Translations under genes and position numbers: made by a program | Shown: one piece after another, positions 32,725 through 41,204 of the stretch | Layout of the letters: each line of letters begins with the position of its first letter | Numbering within the stretch: position 1 is the stretch's first letter | The notes under the pieces: model-generated | What the model was told of the DNA's origin: nothing | What the model saw: only the letters and a program-made list of their open reading frames with translations | Databases searched by the model: none | Source of the DNA: Brevibacterium pigmentatum | Lineage (GTDB): Bacteria > Actinomycetota > Actinomycetes > Actinomycetales > Brevibacteriaceae | Direction: 5' to 3' | Assembly (NCBI RefSeq): GCF_011617465.1 | Contig: NZ_CP050153.1 | Coordinates: forward strand, 3,224,001-3,288,000 | DNA length: 64,000 nt

Positions 32725-33641
32725 CGTGGCTCCTTCGCCGAATCCGGCTCACCTGTTCCAGGGACGACAGCTCCGTCACGCATCCGGGCGAGCTGCTCTG
32801 CGAGGATGAGGTCGAGCGGGTACGTGATCTTCAATGCCTCTTCGTCACCCTCGACGGCGAGGACATCGACGCCCAGTCGTTCCACCAGCCCTGCATCGTC
32901 CGTCGGTGCAGCACTGGCCGCTTTCCCAGCGCCATCGTTCGCAAACCGCTCATAGGCCCGCAGAAGCACCTCGGCGCGGAATCCCTGAGGCGTCTGCACT
33001 CGTCGCAGCTCGGACCGGTCGAGATCTCCCCGAACTGTTTCGCACGGGCCAGCACCCTCAGCCCTCGCCGGATCCGAATTGTTTGGTCGATCCGCGGTGA
33101 TATCAGCGTCAGAACCGCCGTGGATCGACCAAACAATTCCGTTGGATGCGCGATCCGCGACTGCACCCGTGTTCGTGTCCGCACGCACAGCCGGGTCAGA
33201 AACTGCCCGCCTGACGGTGTCGATCATCGGCAGCACCGGAATCACCGCTTGGGCGCCGGAGCGCAATCCGGCAACCACTCGGGTGAAGACATCGGGCGGG
33301 GTCAGACACCTCGCGGCATCATGGACGAGAACATATTCGGCATCGCCGCTTAGTTTCAAGGCCGTTTGCACTGTGGAAATGCGATCATGACCACCTGCTA
33401 CGGCTGTAATTGAAATTTCGCATTTCCGCCCAACCGATACTTCAGCGATTTCTTCGCATGCGCGCAAAAGAAAATCCTCGGGAGCGGCCACCACGATTGT
33501 GGTGGCGACTCCCGAGAAGATGATCGCCTCGAGGCTGCGAGCCAGAAGCGTCCGTCCGTTCACACGGACGAAGGCCTTCGGCTCACTGCAACCCAGACGG
33601 GATCCCGACCCAGCGGCCGGGATGATGACACAGGTGCTCAG
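32721..33641 (-). CDS. ispD: 2-C-methyl-D-erythritol 4-phosphate cytidylyltransferase with in-frame palindrome insert
   Basis: MEP-pathway enzyme of 306 residues, well above the usual 230 or so. The nucleotide loop is [20 protein letters not shown] at residues 5-24; the DAAR motif (LVHDAARC), [11 protein letters not shown] and the C-terminal [14 protein letters not shown] all follow. About 50 extra residues lie between DTVRR and DRSELRR, encoded partly by a palindromic repeat. No ATG, GTG or TTG lies in frame before the nucleotide loop. A CTG at 33641 overlaps the carD TGA as CTGA and gives a normal N-terminus, [11 protein letters not shown], so it is taken as the start. A GTG at 33563 would delete the catalytic loop. 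ispF follows with a 4-base overlap. Confidence 0.85.
   Translation of the reverse strand: MSTCVIIPAAGSGSRLGCSEPKAFVRVNGRTLLARSLEAIIFSGVATTIVVAAPEDFLLRACEEIAEVSVGRKCEISITAVAGGHDRISTVQTALKLSGDAEYVLVHDAARCLTPPDVFTRVVAGLRSGAQAVIPVLPMIDTVRRAVSDPAVRADTNTGAVADRASNGIVWSIHGGSDADITADRPNNSDPARAEGAGPCETVRGDLDRSELRRVQTPQGFRAEVLLRAYERFANDGAGKAASAAPTDDAGLVERLGVDVLAVEGDEEALKITYPLDLILAEQLARMRDGAVVPGTGEPDSAKEPR
33077..33138. repeat. palindromic repeat element, copy B, inside ispD
   Basis: Perfect 17-base arms AATTGTTTGGTCGATCC (33077-33093) and complement (33122-33138) enclose 28 bases that continue the pairing imperfectly (CGCGGT against ACCGCCG). It shares the GGTCGATCC core, the flanking TTGTT and the CGG with the copy at 9529-9586. 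In ispD it is read through as Val-Trp-Ser-Ile-His-Gly-Gly and onwards. Confidence 0.82.
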
Positions 33642-34120
33642 GATGCGAGAACTTCGTCCAGCAGAGCTTCTGCTTCGGACTCTTCCTTCTTCTCGGCCAG
33701 CGCGAGTTCGGAGACGAGGATCTGGCGAGCCTTCGAGAGCATGCGCTTCTCACCGGTCGACAGGCCGCGGTCCTGCTCGCGACGCCAGAGATCACGGACG
33801 ACCTCAGCAACCTTGATGACGTCACCGGACTGCAGCTTCTCGACATTGGCCTTGTACCGACGGGACCAGTTTGCGGGCTCTTCCACGAATTCGGCACGCA
33901 GGACGTTGAAGACCTTCTCAACGCCTTCTTCACCGACGACGTCTCGCACACCCACCAGATCGCAGTTCTCTGCCGGGACCTCGATCACGAGATCGCCATG
34001 GGCGACCTGGAGCTTGAGATACAGCTTCTCCTCACCTTTGATGGCACGGTTCTTGATTTCTTGGATTGTCGCTGCACCGTGATGTGGATAGACAACAGTG
34101 TCGCCGACCTGGAAACTCAT
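33638..34120 (-). CDS. carD: CarD-family RNA polymerase-binding transcription factor
   Basis: 160 residues. The N-terminal Tudor-like RNA-polymerase interaction domain ([20 protein letters not shown], then [15 protein letters not shown]) is followed by the helical DNA-binding domain with the conserved Trp ([17 protein letters not shown]) and [22 protein letters not shown]. In mycobacteria CarD stabilises open complexes at most promoters, including rRNA. The gene heads a carD-ispD-ispF operon, as in M. tuberculosis. A GAAAGGGG element lies upstream of the start. Confidence 0.95.
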   Translation of the reverse strand: MSFQVGDTVVYPHHGAATIQEIKNRAIKGEEKLYLKLQVAHGDLVIEVPAENCDLVGVRDVVGEEGVEKVFNVLRAEFVEEPANWSRRYKANVEKLQSGDVIKVAEVVRDLWRREQDRGLSTGEKRMLSKARQILVSELALAEKKEESEAEALLDEVLAS

Positions 34121-34473
34121 ATTCTCTTCAAACCCCTTTCGCGGAATACCAGTTTACCATGAGGCTCGCCACAGAAATCGTTCAGGGTAGCGAATCTTCA
34201 TGCTAGGCTCCGCCTCTGCCCCGCCCCGATCTCAGTACTTCTGATGCCACAGCCAGCGAGAACATGGGCGAGAGGGCGCATTGTCGCGAAGGCCGGAAGA
34301 GAACTTCGACCGACGGCGGTGTGAGCCGGACTTCGCTCCCTCTTCACCGAAACTTCAGCCGCGACGCGCCCGGGGGTCGCGGAACTCCGTCCACTCCGAG
34401 CACTCGGTTCTACAGCAGGTCAAAAACCGGGTAGTATACAGACTGATCTTGTATTGCCACTTCAAGGAGCATA
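34121..34473. other. divergent regulatory region of carD and the lipoprotein
   Basis: A 353-bp gene-free gap. For the lipoprotein, TAGTAT (near 34431) followed by AAGGAG just before its ATG looks like a promoter and ribosome-binding site. For carD, TAAACT on the minus strand near 34150 is a plausible -10. Nothing else stands out. Confidence 0.5.
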
Positions 34474-35037
34474 ATGAAACGGCACAACCGCGCGGCTCTC
34501 GCCGTTGCCGCACTCGCTCTCGTTATCCCCGTCAGCGGATGTGCAAGCCTGCTGTCTCCCCACCAGACTGCCGAATATCAGTACAACGGCGGCGATGGGG
34601 CTTCGGGGTCCGTCGGCGAGGTCGAAGTCCGTGGGCTCCTGCTCATCACGGACCAGGAAGCCTCCGGCCCGGCTCAGCTGTTCTTCACCCTCATCAACAA
34701 AGGCGACTCCACTGCCAAGGTGTCCATCGAGATCGGCGACACCACGGTGAGCGAGTCGGTCAAGGCAGGCGACACCTTCGTCCAGGATCCGAAGAGCCCT
34801 GAGACCTCCTCCACGGAAGTCGTCACCGTCGACAGCCTCAAGGCTGAGCCCGGAGACCTCGTCGACGTCACCGTCAAGAATGGCAGCGACGAGAAGGTCA
34901 TCGAAACTCAGCTCCTCACCGACGCCCTGCCGTACTACGAAGAGTACGTTCCGTCCGAGTCACCATCCGAGTCCCCGTCGGACATGCCCAGCGAGGATGC
35001 CGGTGCCGCGGAGGGAACCGCGACGGCCAACGGCTGA
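34474..35037 (+). CDS. LpqE-like lipoprotein
   Basis: 187 residues with a lipoprotein signal peptide: basic start, hydrophobic core, lipobox VSGC at about residues 20-23, then a mature domain of immunoglobulin-like beta strands (VGEVEVRGLLLITDQE, LFFTLINKGDSTAKVSI, VDVTVKNGSDE) and a Ser/Pro/Glu-rich C-terminus. Position beside carD, divergent, matches LpqE next to carD in M. tuberculosis. That protein resembles copper-binding PCu_A/LpqE-type folds, but I see no clear Met/His copper motif here. Anchored to the outer face of the cytoplasmic membrane. Confidence 0.72.
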   Translation: MKRHNRAALAVAALALVIPVSGCASLLSPHQTAEYQYNGGDGASGSVGEVEVRGLLLITDQEASGPAQLFFTLINKGDSTAKVSIEIGDTTVSESVKAGDTFVQDPKSPETSSTEVVTVDSLKAEPGDLVDVTVKNGSDEKVIETQLLTDALPYYEEYVPSESPSESPSDMPSEDAGAAEGTATANG

Positions 35038-35081
35038 TCAGCCCTTCTCTCGCACCAGGCCCAGTCCCTCGCGAGAGCACA

Positions 35082-35116
35082 GAAGGAGCCGCTCACATCA
35101 TGTGAGCGGCTCCTTC
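35082..35116. terminator. near-loopless bidirectional hairpin between convergent genes
   Basis: 17-base perfect arms GAAGGAGCCGCTCACAT and complement around a single central C. It lies between the lipoprotein and regX3, both of which end towards it. Like the 62-bp palindrome it has no long T-run. Confidence 0.75.
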
Positions 35117-35187
35117 CGCATTCACCGCCGACCCGTCGGTCCCGACTTCACCAACCGTGCGATTCCGACCGGCGCCGGCAGTCGCCC

Positions 35188-35871
35188 TCAGGCCTCGAAC
35201 TTGTACCCGAGTCCGCGCACCGTGGTGAGCAGACGCGGCTCCGAGGGATTCTCCTCGATCTTCGCACGCAGGCGTTTGACGTGGACGTCGAGCGTCTTCG
35301 TATCGCCCACGTAATCCTCACCCCAGATCCGGTCGATGAGCTGACCGCGGGTCATCACGCGACCGGAGTTGCGCACGAGGATCTCGAGCAGCTCGAACTC
35401 CTTGAGCGGCATGGACTGCTCTTCACCGCGCACGGACACGACGTGGCGTTCGACGTCGATGCGCACTCCCCCGGCCTCGAGCACGGACTCGTCCTCGAAT
35501 TCCTCGGTCTCGACATTGCGGCGCAGCACCGCTCGCACGCGAGCCAGCAGCTCTCGTGAGGAGTACGGCTTCGTCACGTAGTCATCGGCGCCGAGCTCAA
35601 GCCCCACGACCTTGTCGATCTCCGAATCCTTGGCCGTGAGCATGATGATCGGCACATTGGATTTCGCCCGCAGTTCGCGGCACACCTCGGTGCCGGAAGC
35701 ACCGGGCAGCATGAGGTCGAGCAGGACCAGATCGGCACCGGTGCGATCGAACTCCGCCAGAGCCTTGAGCCCGTCATCGGCGACCGTCACCTCGTACCCT
35801 TCCTTACCGAGCAGGTACGACAGCGGGTCCGAGAACGAATCTTCGTCCTCGACAAGCAGAATACGAGTCAC
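35188..35871 (-). CDS. regX3: two-component response regulator RegX3
   Basis: 227-residue OmpR-type regulator. The receiver domain has the acidic pocket EDED, phospho-acceptor Asp52 in LLDLMLPG, Thr (MLTAKD) and Lys (TKPYSSRE). The C-terminal winged helix contains LLEILVRNSGRVMTRGQLIDRIWG and GLGYKFEA. It overlaps the senX3 stop (GTGA), which fixes the GTG start. The phosphate-starvation assignment comes from senX3-regX3 synteny with gpmA and mshA and from phoU nearby. Confidence 0.93.
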   Translation of the reverse strand: MTRILLVEDEDSFSDPLSYLLGKEGYEVTVADDGLKALAEFDRTGADLVLLDLMLPGASGTEVCRELRAKSNVPIIMLTAKDSEIDKVVGLELGADDYVTKPYSSRELLARVRAVLRRNVETEEFEDESVLEAGGVRIDVERHVVSVRGEEQSMPLKEFELLEILVRNSGRVMTRGQLIDRIWGEDYVGDTKTLDVHVKRLRAKIEENPSEPRLLTTVRGLGYKFEA

Positions 35872-37262
35872 GTTGTGAGCTTCCTTTGTTCGCTTTCTTC
35901 GGTCAGATTCTTGGGTGAGTCGGCGGTCGCCCCGCCGTCTCCATTATCTCCAGCGGAGGCTTCCTTGTCGCCGTTCGGTCCGCCGACGGTCGCCGAGGCG
36001 GTCCCAACCGGACCGTCGTCGTCCGCCGAAGAGGCGCCCGTGGGCCCGTCCTCTTCCGCCGAGGCGGTCCCAGTCGAGTCCGCGGAATGCTCGATGAGAA
36101 CCCCGGCTGGGGCCGAATCGGCGGCGGAGCCGTCAGCTGCGGTTCCGGCCAGAGGGAGCACGATGGTGAACGTCGAGCCCTTGTTCAGCCGGCTCCACAC
36201 CCGCACCTCACCTCCGTGGGTGGCGACGATGTGCTTGACGATGCTCAGTCCCAGTCCGGTGCCTCCGGTGATCCGAGACCGGGCCGGGTCCACTCGGTAG
36301 AAGCGTTCGAAGACGCGTTCGGTGTCCTGAGCGGTCATGCCGATGCCCTGGTCGGTCACGGCGATCTCGATGCGCTCGTCGACGAGGTCGACTCCGACGC
36401 CGACGCGGGTGCCCTCCGGCGAGTAGTTCACCGCGTTGTCGATAAGGTTGCGCACTGCGTTGACGAGCAGTTCGTAATTGCCTTCGATGAGCAGGTCGCT
36501 CGGCGGGGAGACCTCGATATGGATGTTCTTGCCCTCCGCCCCGGTCCGGGCACGGTCAGCGGCATCGTCGACCACCTCGGCGACGGAGATCTTCTCGGTC
36601 GTGGCAGGAGCGGCGTGGTCCTGGACGCGGGAGAGGTCGATGATCTCCTGCACCAGCTGGGTCAGCCTCTTCGACTCCCGCTGCATCCGTCCACCGAAGC
36701 GTTCGACGGCGGCCGGGTCGTCGGCGAAGTCGGTGACAGCCTCGGCGAGCAGTGCCATCGCACCGATCGGTGTCTTGAGCTCGTGGGACACGTTGGCGAC
36801 GAAGTCGCGGCGGACGGCGTCGACGCGCTTGGATTCGGTCTGATCGTCGCAGAGGACGAGGACGAAGGAGGTGCCCAAGGGGGCGACGCGGGCATGGAGA
36901 TAGCGGAGCACGGATTCGGAGTTCTCCCGTGTCTGCTCGAGATCGATCTCTTCGATGAGACCGCGGGCGCGGACGCGGCCGACGACCCGAAGCATCTCTG
37001 GAGACGCGAGCGAGTGGCCTCTGACCAGGCCGAACGTGTACGCGGCAGGGGACGCTTTGACGACATCGTCACCGGCGTCGATGACGATCGCCGCCGACGG
37101 TAGGACGGCCAGAACTTCGGCGATGCCCTCGGGCAGATCGTCCTCGGAATGCAGATCGGCAGCATCGCGGGAGCGTTCACTGAATCGGAACGCAAGAATT
37201 CCCGCTATACCCAGGCCCAGGCCGACGACGCCGGTCAGGACCGCCACTACTAAGAGATCCAC
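35868..37262 (-). CDS. senX3: sensor histidine kinase SenX3
   Basis: 464 residues. One or two N-terminal membrane helices (VDLLVVAVLTGVVGLGLGIAGILAF), a PAS-like sensor, the HisKA box VANVSHELKTPIG with His160, and HATPase motifs NLIDNAVNYSP, DQGIGM and GGTGLGLSIVKHI. The C-terminal 95 residues are an acidic, Ala/Ser/Gly-rich tail absent from the mycobacterial enzyme. The GTG at 37262 is preferred because TAAGCT ends seven bases before it and the protein then begins at the membrane helix; a GTG at 37340 would add 26 polar residues. It is translated with regX3. Confidence 0.9.
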   Translation of the reverse strand: MDLLVVAVLTGVVGLGLGIAGILAFRFSERSRDAADLHSEDDLPEGIAEVLAVLPSAAIVIDAGDDVVKASPAAYTFGLVRGHSLASPEMLRVVGRVRARGLIEEIDLEQTRENSESVLRYLHARVAPLGTSFVLVLCDDQTESKRVDAVRRDFVANVSHELKTPIGAMALLAEAVTDFADDPAAVERFGGRMQRESKRLTQLVQEIIDLSRVQDHAAPATTEKISVAEVVDDAADRARTGAEGKNIHIEVSPPSDLLIEGNYELLVNAVRNLIDNAVNYSPEGTRVGVGVDLVDERIEIAVTDQGIGMTAQDTERVFERFYRVDPARSRITGGTGLGLSIVKHIVATHGGEVRVWSRLNKGSTFTIVLPLAGTAADGSAADSAPAGVLIEHSADSTGTASAEEDGPTGASSADDDGPVGTASATVGGPNGDKEASAGDNGDGGATADSPKNLTEESEQRKLTT

Positions 37263-37269
37263 AGTCTCC

Positions 37270-37275
37270 AGCTTA
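37270..37275 (-). promoter_or_regulatory. -10 hexamer of leaderless senX3
   Basis: TAAGCT on the minus strand, seven bases before the GTG start. Confidence 0.4.
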
Positions 37276-37334
37276 GGCGTTGTCCATCGTCCCGGCGCAC
37301 CGAATTCACTTCTGCTGGCAGTATTTGCCGAGGA

Positions 37335-37367
37335 ATTCACCTTCTCGTCTGGAGTAGTTCACCCGAT
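37335..37367. promoter_or_regulatory. possible PHO box between senX3 and phoU
   Basis: ATTCACC (37335) and GTTCACCCGATC (37357) are 22 bp apart, two 11-bp units, resembling the GTTCACC direct repeats bound by PhoP/RegX3-type regulators. The middle unit is poor. It lies between divergent senX3 and phoU, where RegX3 control would be expected. Confidence 0.35.
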
Positions 37368-37532
37368 CGTGCGATGCTGACGTCTGTGTGCCTGCGTTCC
37401 CCATCGTTCCCGCCTTCCGCTTTCCCCCGCTGAGGGTGCGGACCGGAAGCGCCGGCACTCCTCAAGACACCACCAAGCACCACCGACAGTCACCCCCGAT
37501 TGTCACGATCAAGAGTTAGGGAACCGCAGTTC

Positions 37533-38195
37533 ATGCGCGAAGTCTTCAGAAACGAACTGGACGATCTGGCCACCCAGCTGGTCGGCATGTCCACCAAGGT
37601 CCTCGAGGCCATCCGCCTGGCCAATCAGTCGCTGCATTCGAATGATCTCGAGCTGGCCGAGCAGGTCATCGAGGCCGACTCCGTCATCGACAATATGCAG
37701 TTCACGCTCGATCAGCAGGCCGCCGAGATGCTCGCCCTGCAGGCTCCGGTCGCCGCAGATCTGCGAGCCGTCATCGGTTCGCTGCGGATGTCGGCATCGC
37801 TCGAGCGCATGGGCGACCTCGCCCGCCACATCGCGCAGCAAGTGCGCATCCGCTATCCGGAGTCCGCGATCCCCGACCTCTTCGAACCGACGTTCGTGCG
37901 GATGGGCGAGTCCGGTGAGAAGATCGCCGAGGCGACGCAGAGCCTGCTCTCGAACCCCGGACTGTCAGCCGTGCCCACGATCAACTCCATCGACGAGGAG
38001 CTCGACGAGCTCCACCTGAGCGTGTTCGGGAAGCTCGGCGAGGCTTCGGCAGGCTCGCTGGCTCCCCGGCATATCGCCGATGTCACCCTGCTCTCGCGCT
38101 ACTACGAGCGCTTCGGTGACCACGCGGTGTCGGTGTCGCAGAAGGTCGAGTACCTGCTCACCGGCAACTGGGAACCCTACCTGTCGAAGAAATAA
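37533..38195 (+). CDS. phoU: phosphate transport regulator PhoU
   Basis: 220 residues, all helical, with two PhoU repeats: MREVFRNELDDLATQLVGMSTKVLEAI with ADSVIDNMQFTLDQQAAEMLA and RMSASLERMGDLARHIAQ, then the second ending SRYYERFGDHAVSVSQKVEYLLTG. The E/DxxxD metal-cluster motifs (ERMGD, ERFGD) are intact. PhoU restrains the phosphate-sensing histidine kinase and Pst transport. It is divergent from senX3, its probable kinase partner. The ATG at 37533 starts the family's normal MREV/FRNEL N-terminus. Confidence 0.93.
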   Translation: MREVFRNELDDLATQLVGMSTKVLEAIRLANQSLHSNDLELAEQVIEADSVIDNMQFTLDQQAAEMLALQAPVAADLRAVIGSLRMSASLERMGDLARHIAQQVRIRYPESAIPDLFEPTFVRMGESGEKIAEATQSLLSNPGLSAVPTINSIDEELDELHLSVFGKLGEASAGSLAPRHIADVTLLSRYYERFGDHAVSVSQKVEYLLTGNWEPYLSKK

Positions 38196-38222
38196 GACCC
38201 CGCTCGACGAAGCACGAATCCA

Positions 38223-38255
38223 GCGAAGCGCCCCGGCAGTGCCGGGGCGCTTCGC
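38223..38255. terminator. hairpin terminator between convergent phoU and EamA genes
   Basis: Perfect 15-bp stem GCGAAGCGCCCCGGC with a 3-base loop and its complement. It serves both directions; only short A/T runs flank it. Confidence 0.75.
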
Positions 38256-38276
38256 ATATCCGGACCCGCCGAACCC

Positions 38277-39221
38277 TCAGCTGGAGGCGGACACCTCTTC
38301 CTGCGTCTGACTCACGACGACCTTTCGGCGCCGTCTGGGCCCGTTCCTGATGCCGCGTGCCAGGGTCTTGAACACTCCCGTCGTCACGGCGACGCCGATG
38401 AGCAGGAGCACTCCGCCGATGAGTTCGGCGATGCTCGGACGATCTCCGAGCACGATCCAAGCGGAGAGCACTCCGACCGGCGGGACGAGCAGCGAGAACG
38501 GGGCAACCTGGGAGGCCGGGAAGCGGGCGAGCAGCGAGTTCCAGATGACATAGCCGACGAGCGATGCCAGTCCGGCGGTGTAGACGACCGAGGCGACGAC
38601 ACCCCAGGTCGGGTGCATAATTGCGTGCGCCACCTCGGCGGGACCATCGATGAGCGTCGACAGTGCCACCATCGGAATCGGGACGACGAGAGCCGACCAC
38701 ACGGTCATCTGCACTCCGTTCGTGCCGAGTTTCACACCGCGGGCGATGACGTTGCCGGTCGCCCAGGAAAGGGCGGCGCCGACGGCGACGAGGAAGGCGA
38801 CGATCGGCACGGAGGCCTGCAGGCTCAGACCGATGACGGACAGGCCGACGAGTCCGATGAGGATGCCGATGATCTGGCGCCGAGTCGGGATCTCGTGCAG
38901 CACGAGCGCCGCGACGATGACGGTGAACGCGGCTTGGATCTGGATGACGATCGAGGTCAGCCCGGCGGGCAGACCGAGCGCCATGGAGGTGTAGAGAAGA
39001 CCGAACTGACCGGCCGACATGAAGGCGCCGATGAGGAGGATGCGGCCGAAGGAGCCGCGGGGAAAGCGAACGAAGAAGATCGCCGGCACCACGACGAAGG
39101 TGAAACGGGCGGCGACGAGGAGCAGCGGGGGCCAGTCGCGCAGGCCGAAATCGATGAAGATGAAGTTGACGCCCCAGAGCACGACGACGAGGAGGGCGAG
39201 CATGTAGTGGACCGAGCGCAT
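38277..39221 (-). CDS. EamA/DMT-family transporter
   Basis: 314 residues with ten predicted membrane helices in two EamA repeats (LVVVLWGVNFIFIDFGLRD in the first; GLASLVGYVIWNSLLARFPAS and SLLVPPVGVLSAWIVLGD in the second), similar to amino-acid and metabolite exporters such as EamA/YdeD/PecM. The C-terminal 30 residues are basic and cytoplasmic. Divergent from a LysR regulator, the usual arrangement for a regulated exporter. The substrate is unknown. Confidence 0.86.
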   Translation of the reverse strand: MRSVHYMLALLVVVLWGVNFIFIDFGLRDWPPLLLVAARFTFVVVPAIFFVRFPRGSFGRILLIGAFMSAGQFGLLYTSMALGLPAGLTSIVIQIQAAFTVIVAALVLHEIPTRRQIIGILIGLVGLSVIGLSLQASVPIVAFLVAVGAALSWATGNVIARGVKLGTNGVQMTVWSALVVPIPMVALSTLIDGPAEVAHAIMHPTWGVVASVVYTAGLASLVGYVIWNSLLARFPASQVAPFSLLVPPVGVLSAWIVLGDRPSIAELIGGVLLLIGVAVTTGVFKTLARGIRNGPRRRRKVVVSQTQEEVSASS

Positions 39222-39245
39222 GACTCAAGCATTCCAGCCATGTCG

Positions 39246-39293
39246 TCAAATTTCCATTGAAAGTCCGTCCACTGTTTCTTTAAGATAATTTGA
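39246..39293. promoter_or_regulatory. LysR/EamA divergent operator and promoter region
   Basis: TCAAATT (39246-39252) and AATTTGA (39287-39293) form an inverted repeat across the gap. For the LysR gene, TAAGAT (39281-39286) ends six bases before the ATG, so the right arm overlaps its transcription start, as expected for autoregulation. Confidence 0.45.
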
Positions 39294-40210
39294 TGATCGA
39301 TACTGTCGCGCTGCGCACCCTCGTCGCCCTCGATTCGCTCGGCTCGGTCACGGCGACGGCCGAATCCCTGGGGTATACGCCGGCGGCCGTGAGCCATCAG
39401 CTGCAGAAGCTCTCGCGCACCCTCGGCGCACCCGTGACCGAGCGGACGGGCCGCGGCATTGCGCTGACCCCGGTGGGGCGGGAGCTCAGCCGGCGCGGGG
39501 CCGGACTCCTGGAGGAGCTGGAGAGTCTGGAGACCGCGGCCCGCGCGCAGTCGGGTGAGCCGCGGGGGCGGATCACGGTCGGCGGGTTCTCGACGGGGAT
39601 CCGCGGACTGCTCGTGCCCGCATTGCCGCGGTTGGCCGCCTCGGCGCCGGAGCTGACGGTGTCGAACTTCGAAGAGGAGCCGGACGAGCTCATCGAGATG
39701 GTCACGGCCGGGAGGATCGATGCCTCGCTCGTCTTCGGCTGGGACTCGTCCTCACTGCACCTGCCCGCGACGCTGATCTCGGAGCGGATCACCGTGGATC
39801 GGGCCGATATCGTCATGCACCGCGATCATCGGCTGGCCGCCTGCGCCGAGGTGACCCGCAGTGATCTGCTCGGGGAGATGTTCGTATCGGCTCCGCGCAA
39901 TGCCGTGTGCCATCGCTGGCTGACGGCACTGTTCGAAGAGTTGGGCAGCAAACCGCGGATCGACTATTGGGCCATCGAATATGACACGCAGATCGAGTTC
40001 GTCCGTGCCGTCGGGGCGTTGGCGCTGGTGCCGCGGTTGGGCAGGCCGCATCTGCCCGATGATGTAAAGGCGGTGCCGCTCGATGATCCGAGCATTGCCC
40101 GCACGATCTCATTGGTGTGGCGGAAGTCGATGTCGGCCTCCCCCGCGATCGCCCTGCTCCTCGAGGAGATGAAGGCGATCGCCGGGCAGGCCGACACGAT
40201 CAGCGCATGA
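39293..40210 (+). CDS. LysR-family transcriptional regulator
   Basis: 305 residues. The N-terminal winged helix (LRTLVALDSLGSVTATAESLGYTP, AAVSHQLQKLSRTLGAPVTER) is followed by a linker helix and the two-subdomain effector domain (RITVGGFSTGIRGLLVPALPRL, then GRIDASLVFGW). The N-terminal MID-DTVALRTLVALD begins directly at the helix-turn-helix. The ATG at 39293 lies six bases after TAAGAT; a TTG three bases earlier is in frame but less likely. It probably controls the divergent EamA exporter. Confidence 0.88.
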   Translation: MIDTVALRTLVALDSLGSVTATAESLGYTPAAVSHQLQKLSRTLGAPVTERTGRGIALTPVGRELSRRGAGLLEELESLETAARAQSGEPRGRITVGGFSTGIRGLLVPALPRLAASAPELTVSNFEEEPDELIEMVTAGRIDASLVFGWDSSSLHLPATLISERITVDRADIVMHRDHRLAACAEVTRSDLLGEMFVSAPRNAVCHRWLTALFEELGSKPRIDYWAIEYDTQIEFVRAVGALALVPRLGRPHLPDDVKAVPLDDPSIARTISLVWRKSMSASPAIALLLEEMKAIAGQADTISA

Positions 40211-40285
40211 GTCCGGGCCGAAGGCGTGCACCCGAGCCCGGACCGAACCCGCCCCGACCCCGGTGGGAACAGGACGGGACGAGGC

Positions 40286-41029
40286 TCAGCGCCCCTGGTT
40301 GGCGACTTGGCCGATGGCCGCCGCGGCTGCCTCGGCGTCGAGGTAGGTTCCGCCGGGCGTGACCGGGGTGAACTCCTCGGTGAGTTCGTAGTGCAGCGGA
40401 ATGCCGGTGGGGATGTTCAGCCCCGTGATGTCGGCATCGGAGATCCCGTCGAGGTGCTTGACCAGTGCGCGCAGTGAGTTGCCGTGGGCGGCCACGAGCA
40501 CGGTCTTGCCGACGGTGAGTTCGGGCACGAGGGTGTCGTACCAGTAGGGCAGGAGGCGGTCGATGACGTCGGCGAGGCATTCGGTGCGGGGCAGCGCGTC
40601 GCCGAGGTTGGCGTAGCGGGCCTCACCGGCCTGCGAGAATTCCGAGCTGTCGGCCAGGGCCGGCGGCGGGGTGTCGAAGGAGCGGCGCCAGGTCATGAAC
40701 TGCTCTTCGCCGAACTCGTCGCGGATCTCCTTCTTGTTCTTGCCCTGCAGCGCGCCGTAATGGCGCTCGTTGAGGCGCCAGCTGCGGTGGACGTCGAGCC
40801 AGGACAGGTCGGCGGCCTCGAGCGCGATGTTCGCGGTCAGGATCGCCCGCTTGAGCCGCGAGGTGAAGACGACGTCGGGGATGAGGTTCTTCTCGCGCAG
40901 GAGCTCGCCGGCGCGCTTGCCTTCGGCACGGCCTTTGTCCGTCAGGGTCACGTCGACCCATCCGGTGAACAGATTCTTCTGGTTCCATTCGCTCTCGCCG
41001 TGGCGAAGCAGGATGAGGTTATACGTCAT
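40286..41029 (-). CDS. gpmA: 2,3-bisphosphoglycerate-dependent phosphoglycerate mutase
   Basis: 247-residue glycolytic enzyme interconverting 3- and 2-phosphoglycerate. The phosphohistidine motif is [10 protein letters not shown] (His10), with [28 protein letters not shown] and the second histidine in [17 protein letters not shown]. Length matches the dPGM family. It lies between mshA and senX3 in the same order as in mycobacteria (gpm1). Confidence 0.94.
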   Translation of the reverse strand: MTYNLILLRHGESEWNQKNLFTGWVDVTLTDKGRAEGKRAGELLREKNLIPDVVFTSRLKRAILTANIALEAADLSWLDVHRSWRLNERHYGALQGKNKKEIRDEFGEEQFMTWRRSFDTPPPALADSSEFSQAGEARYANLGDALPRTECLADVIDRLLPYWYDTLVPELTVGKTVLVAAHGNSLRALVKHLDGISDADITGLNIPTGIPLHYELTEEFTPVTPGGTYLDAEAAAAAIGQVANQGR

Positions 41030-41192
41030 GGCTCCATTTTGACACGACCTCTCCGGCGGGGTCGTCGGTGACCGTCGGCGCCACCGTCCCTTCCACCTGC
41101 CGAGGTCGCCGGTGGACGCCGGCGCCTCCGCCCTCCTCATCGGTGCGATCTCAATTTCTGGGCATGCGTCTCGAATGGCAAAACGGACAGAG

Positions 41193-41198
41193 TAACCT
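41193..41198 (+). promoter_or_regulatory. -10 hexamer of leaderless symporter gene
   Basis: TAACCT ends six bases before the ATG and no ribosome-binding site is visible. Confidence 0.4.
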
Positions 41199-41204
41199 GT
41201 ACCC

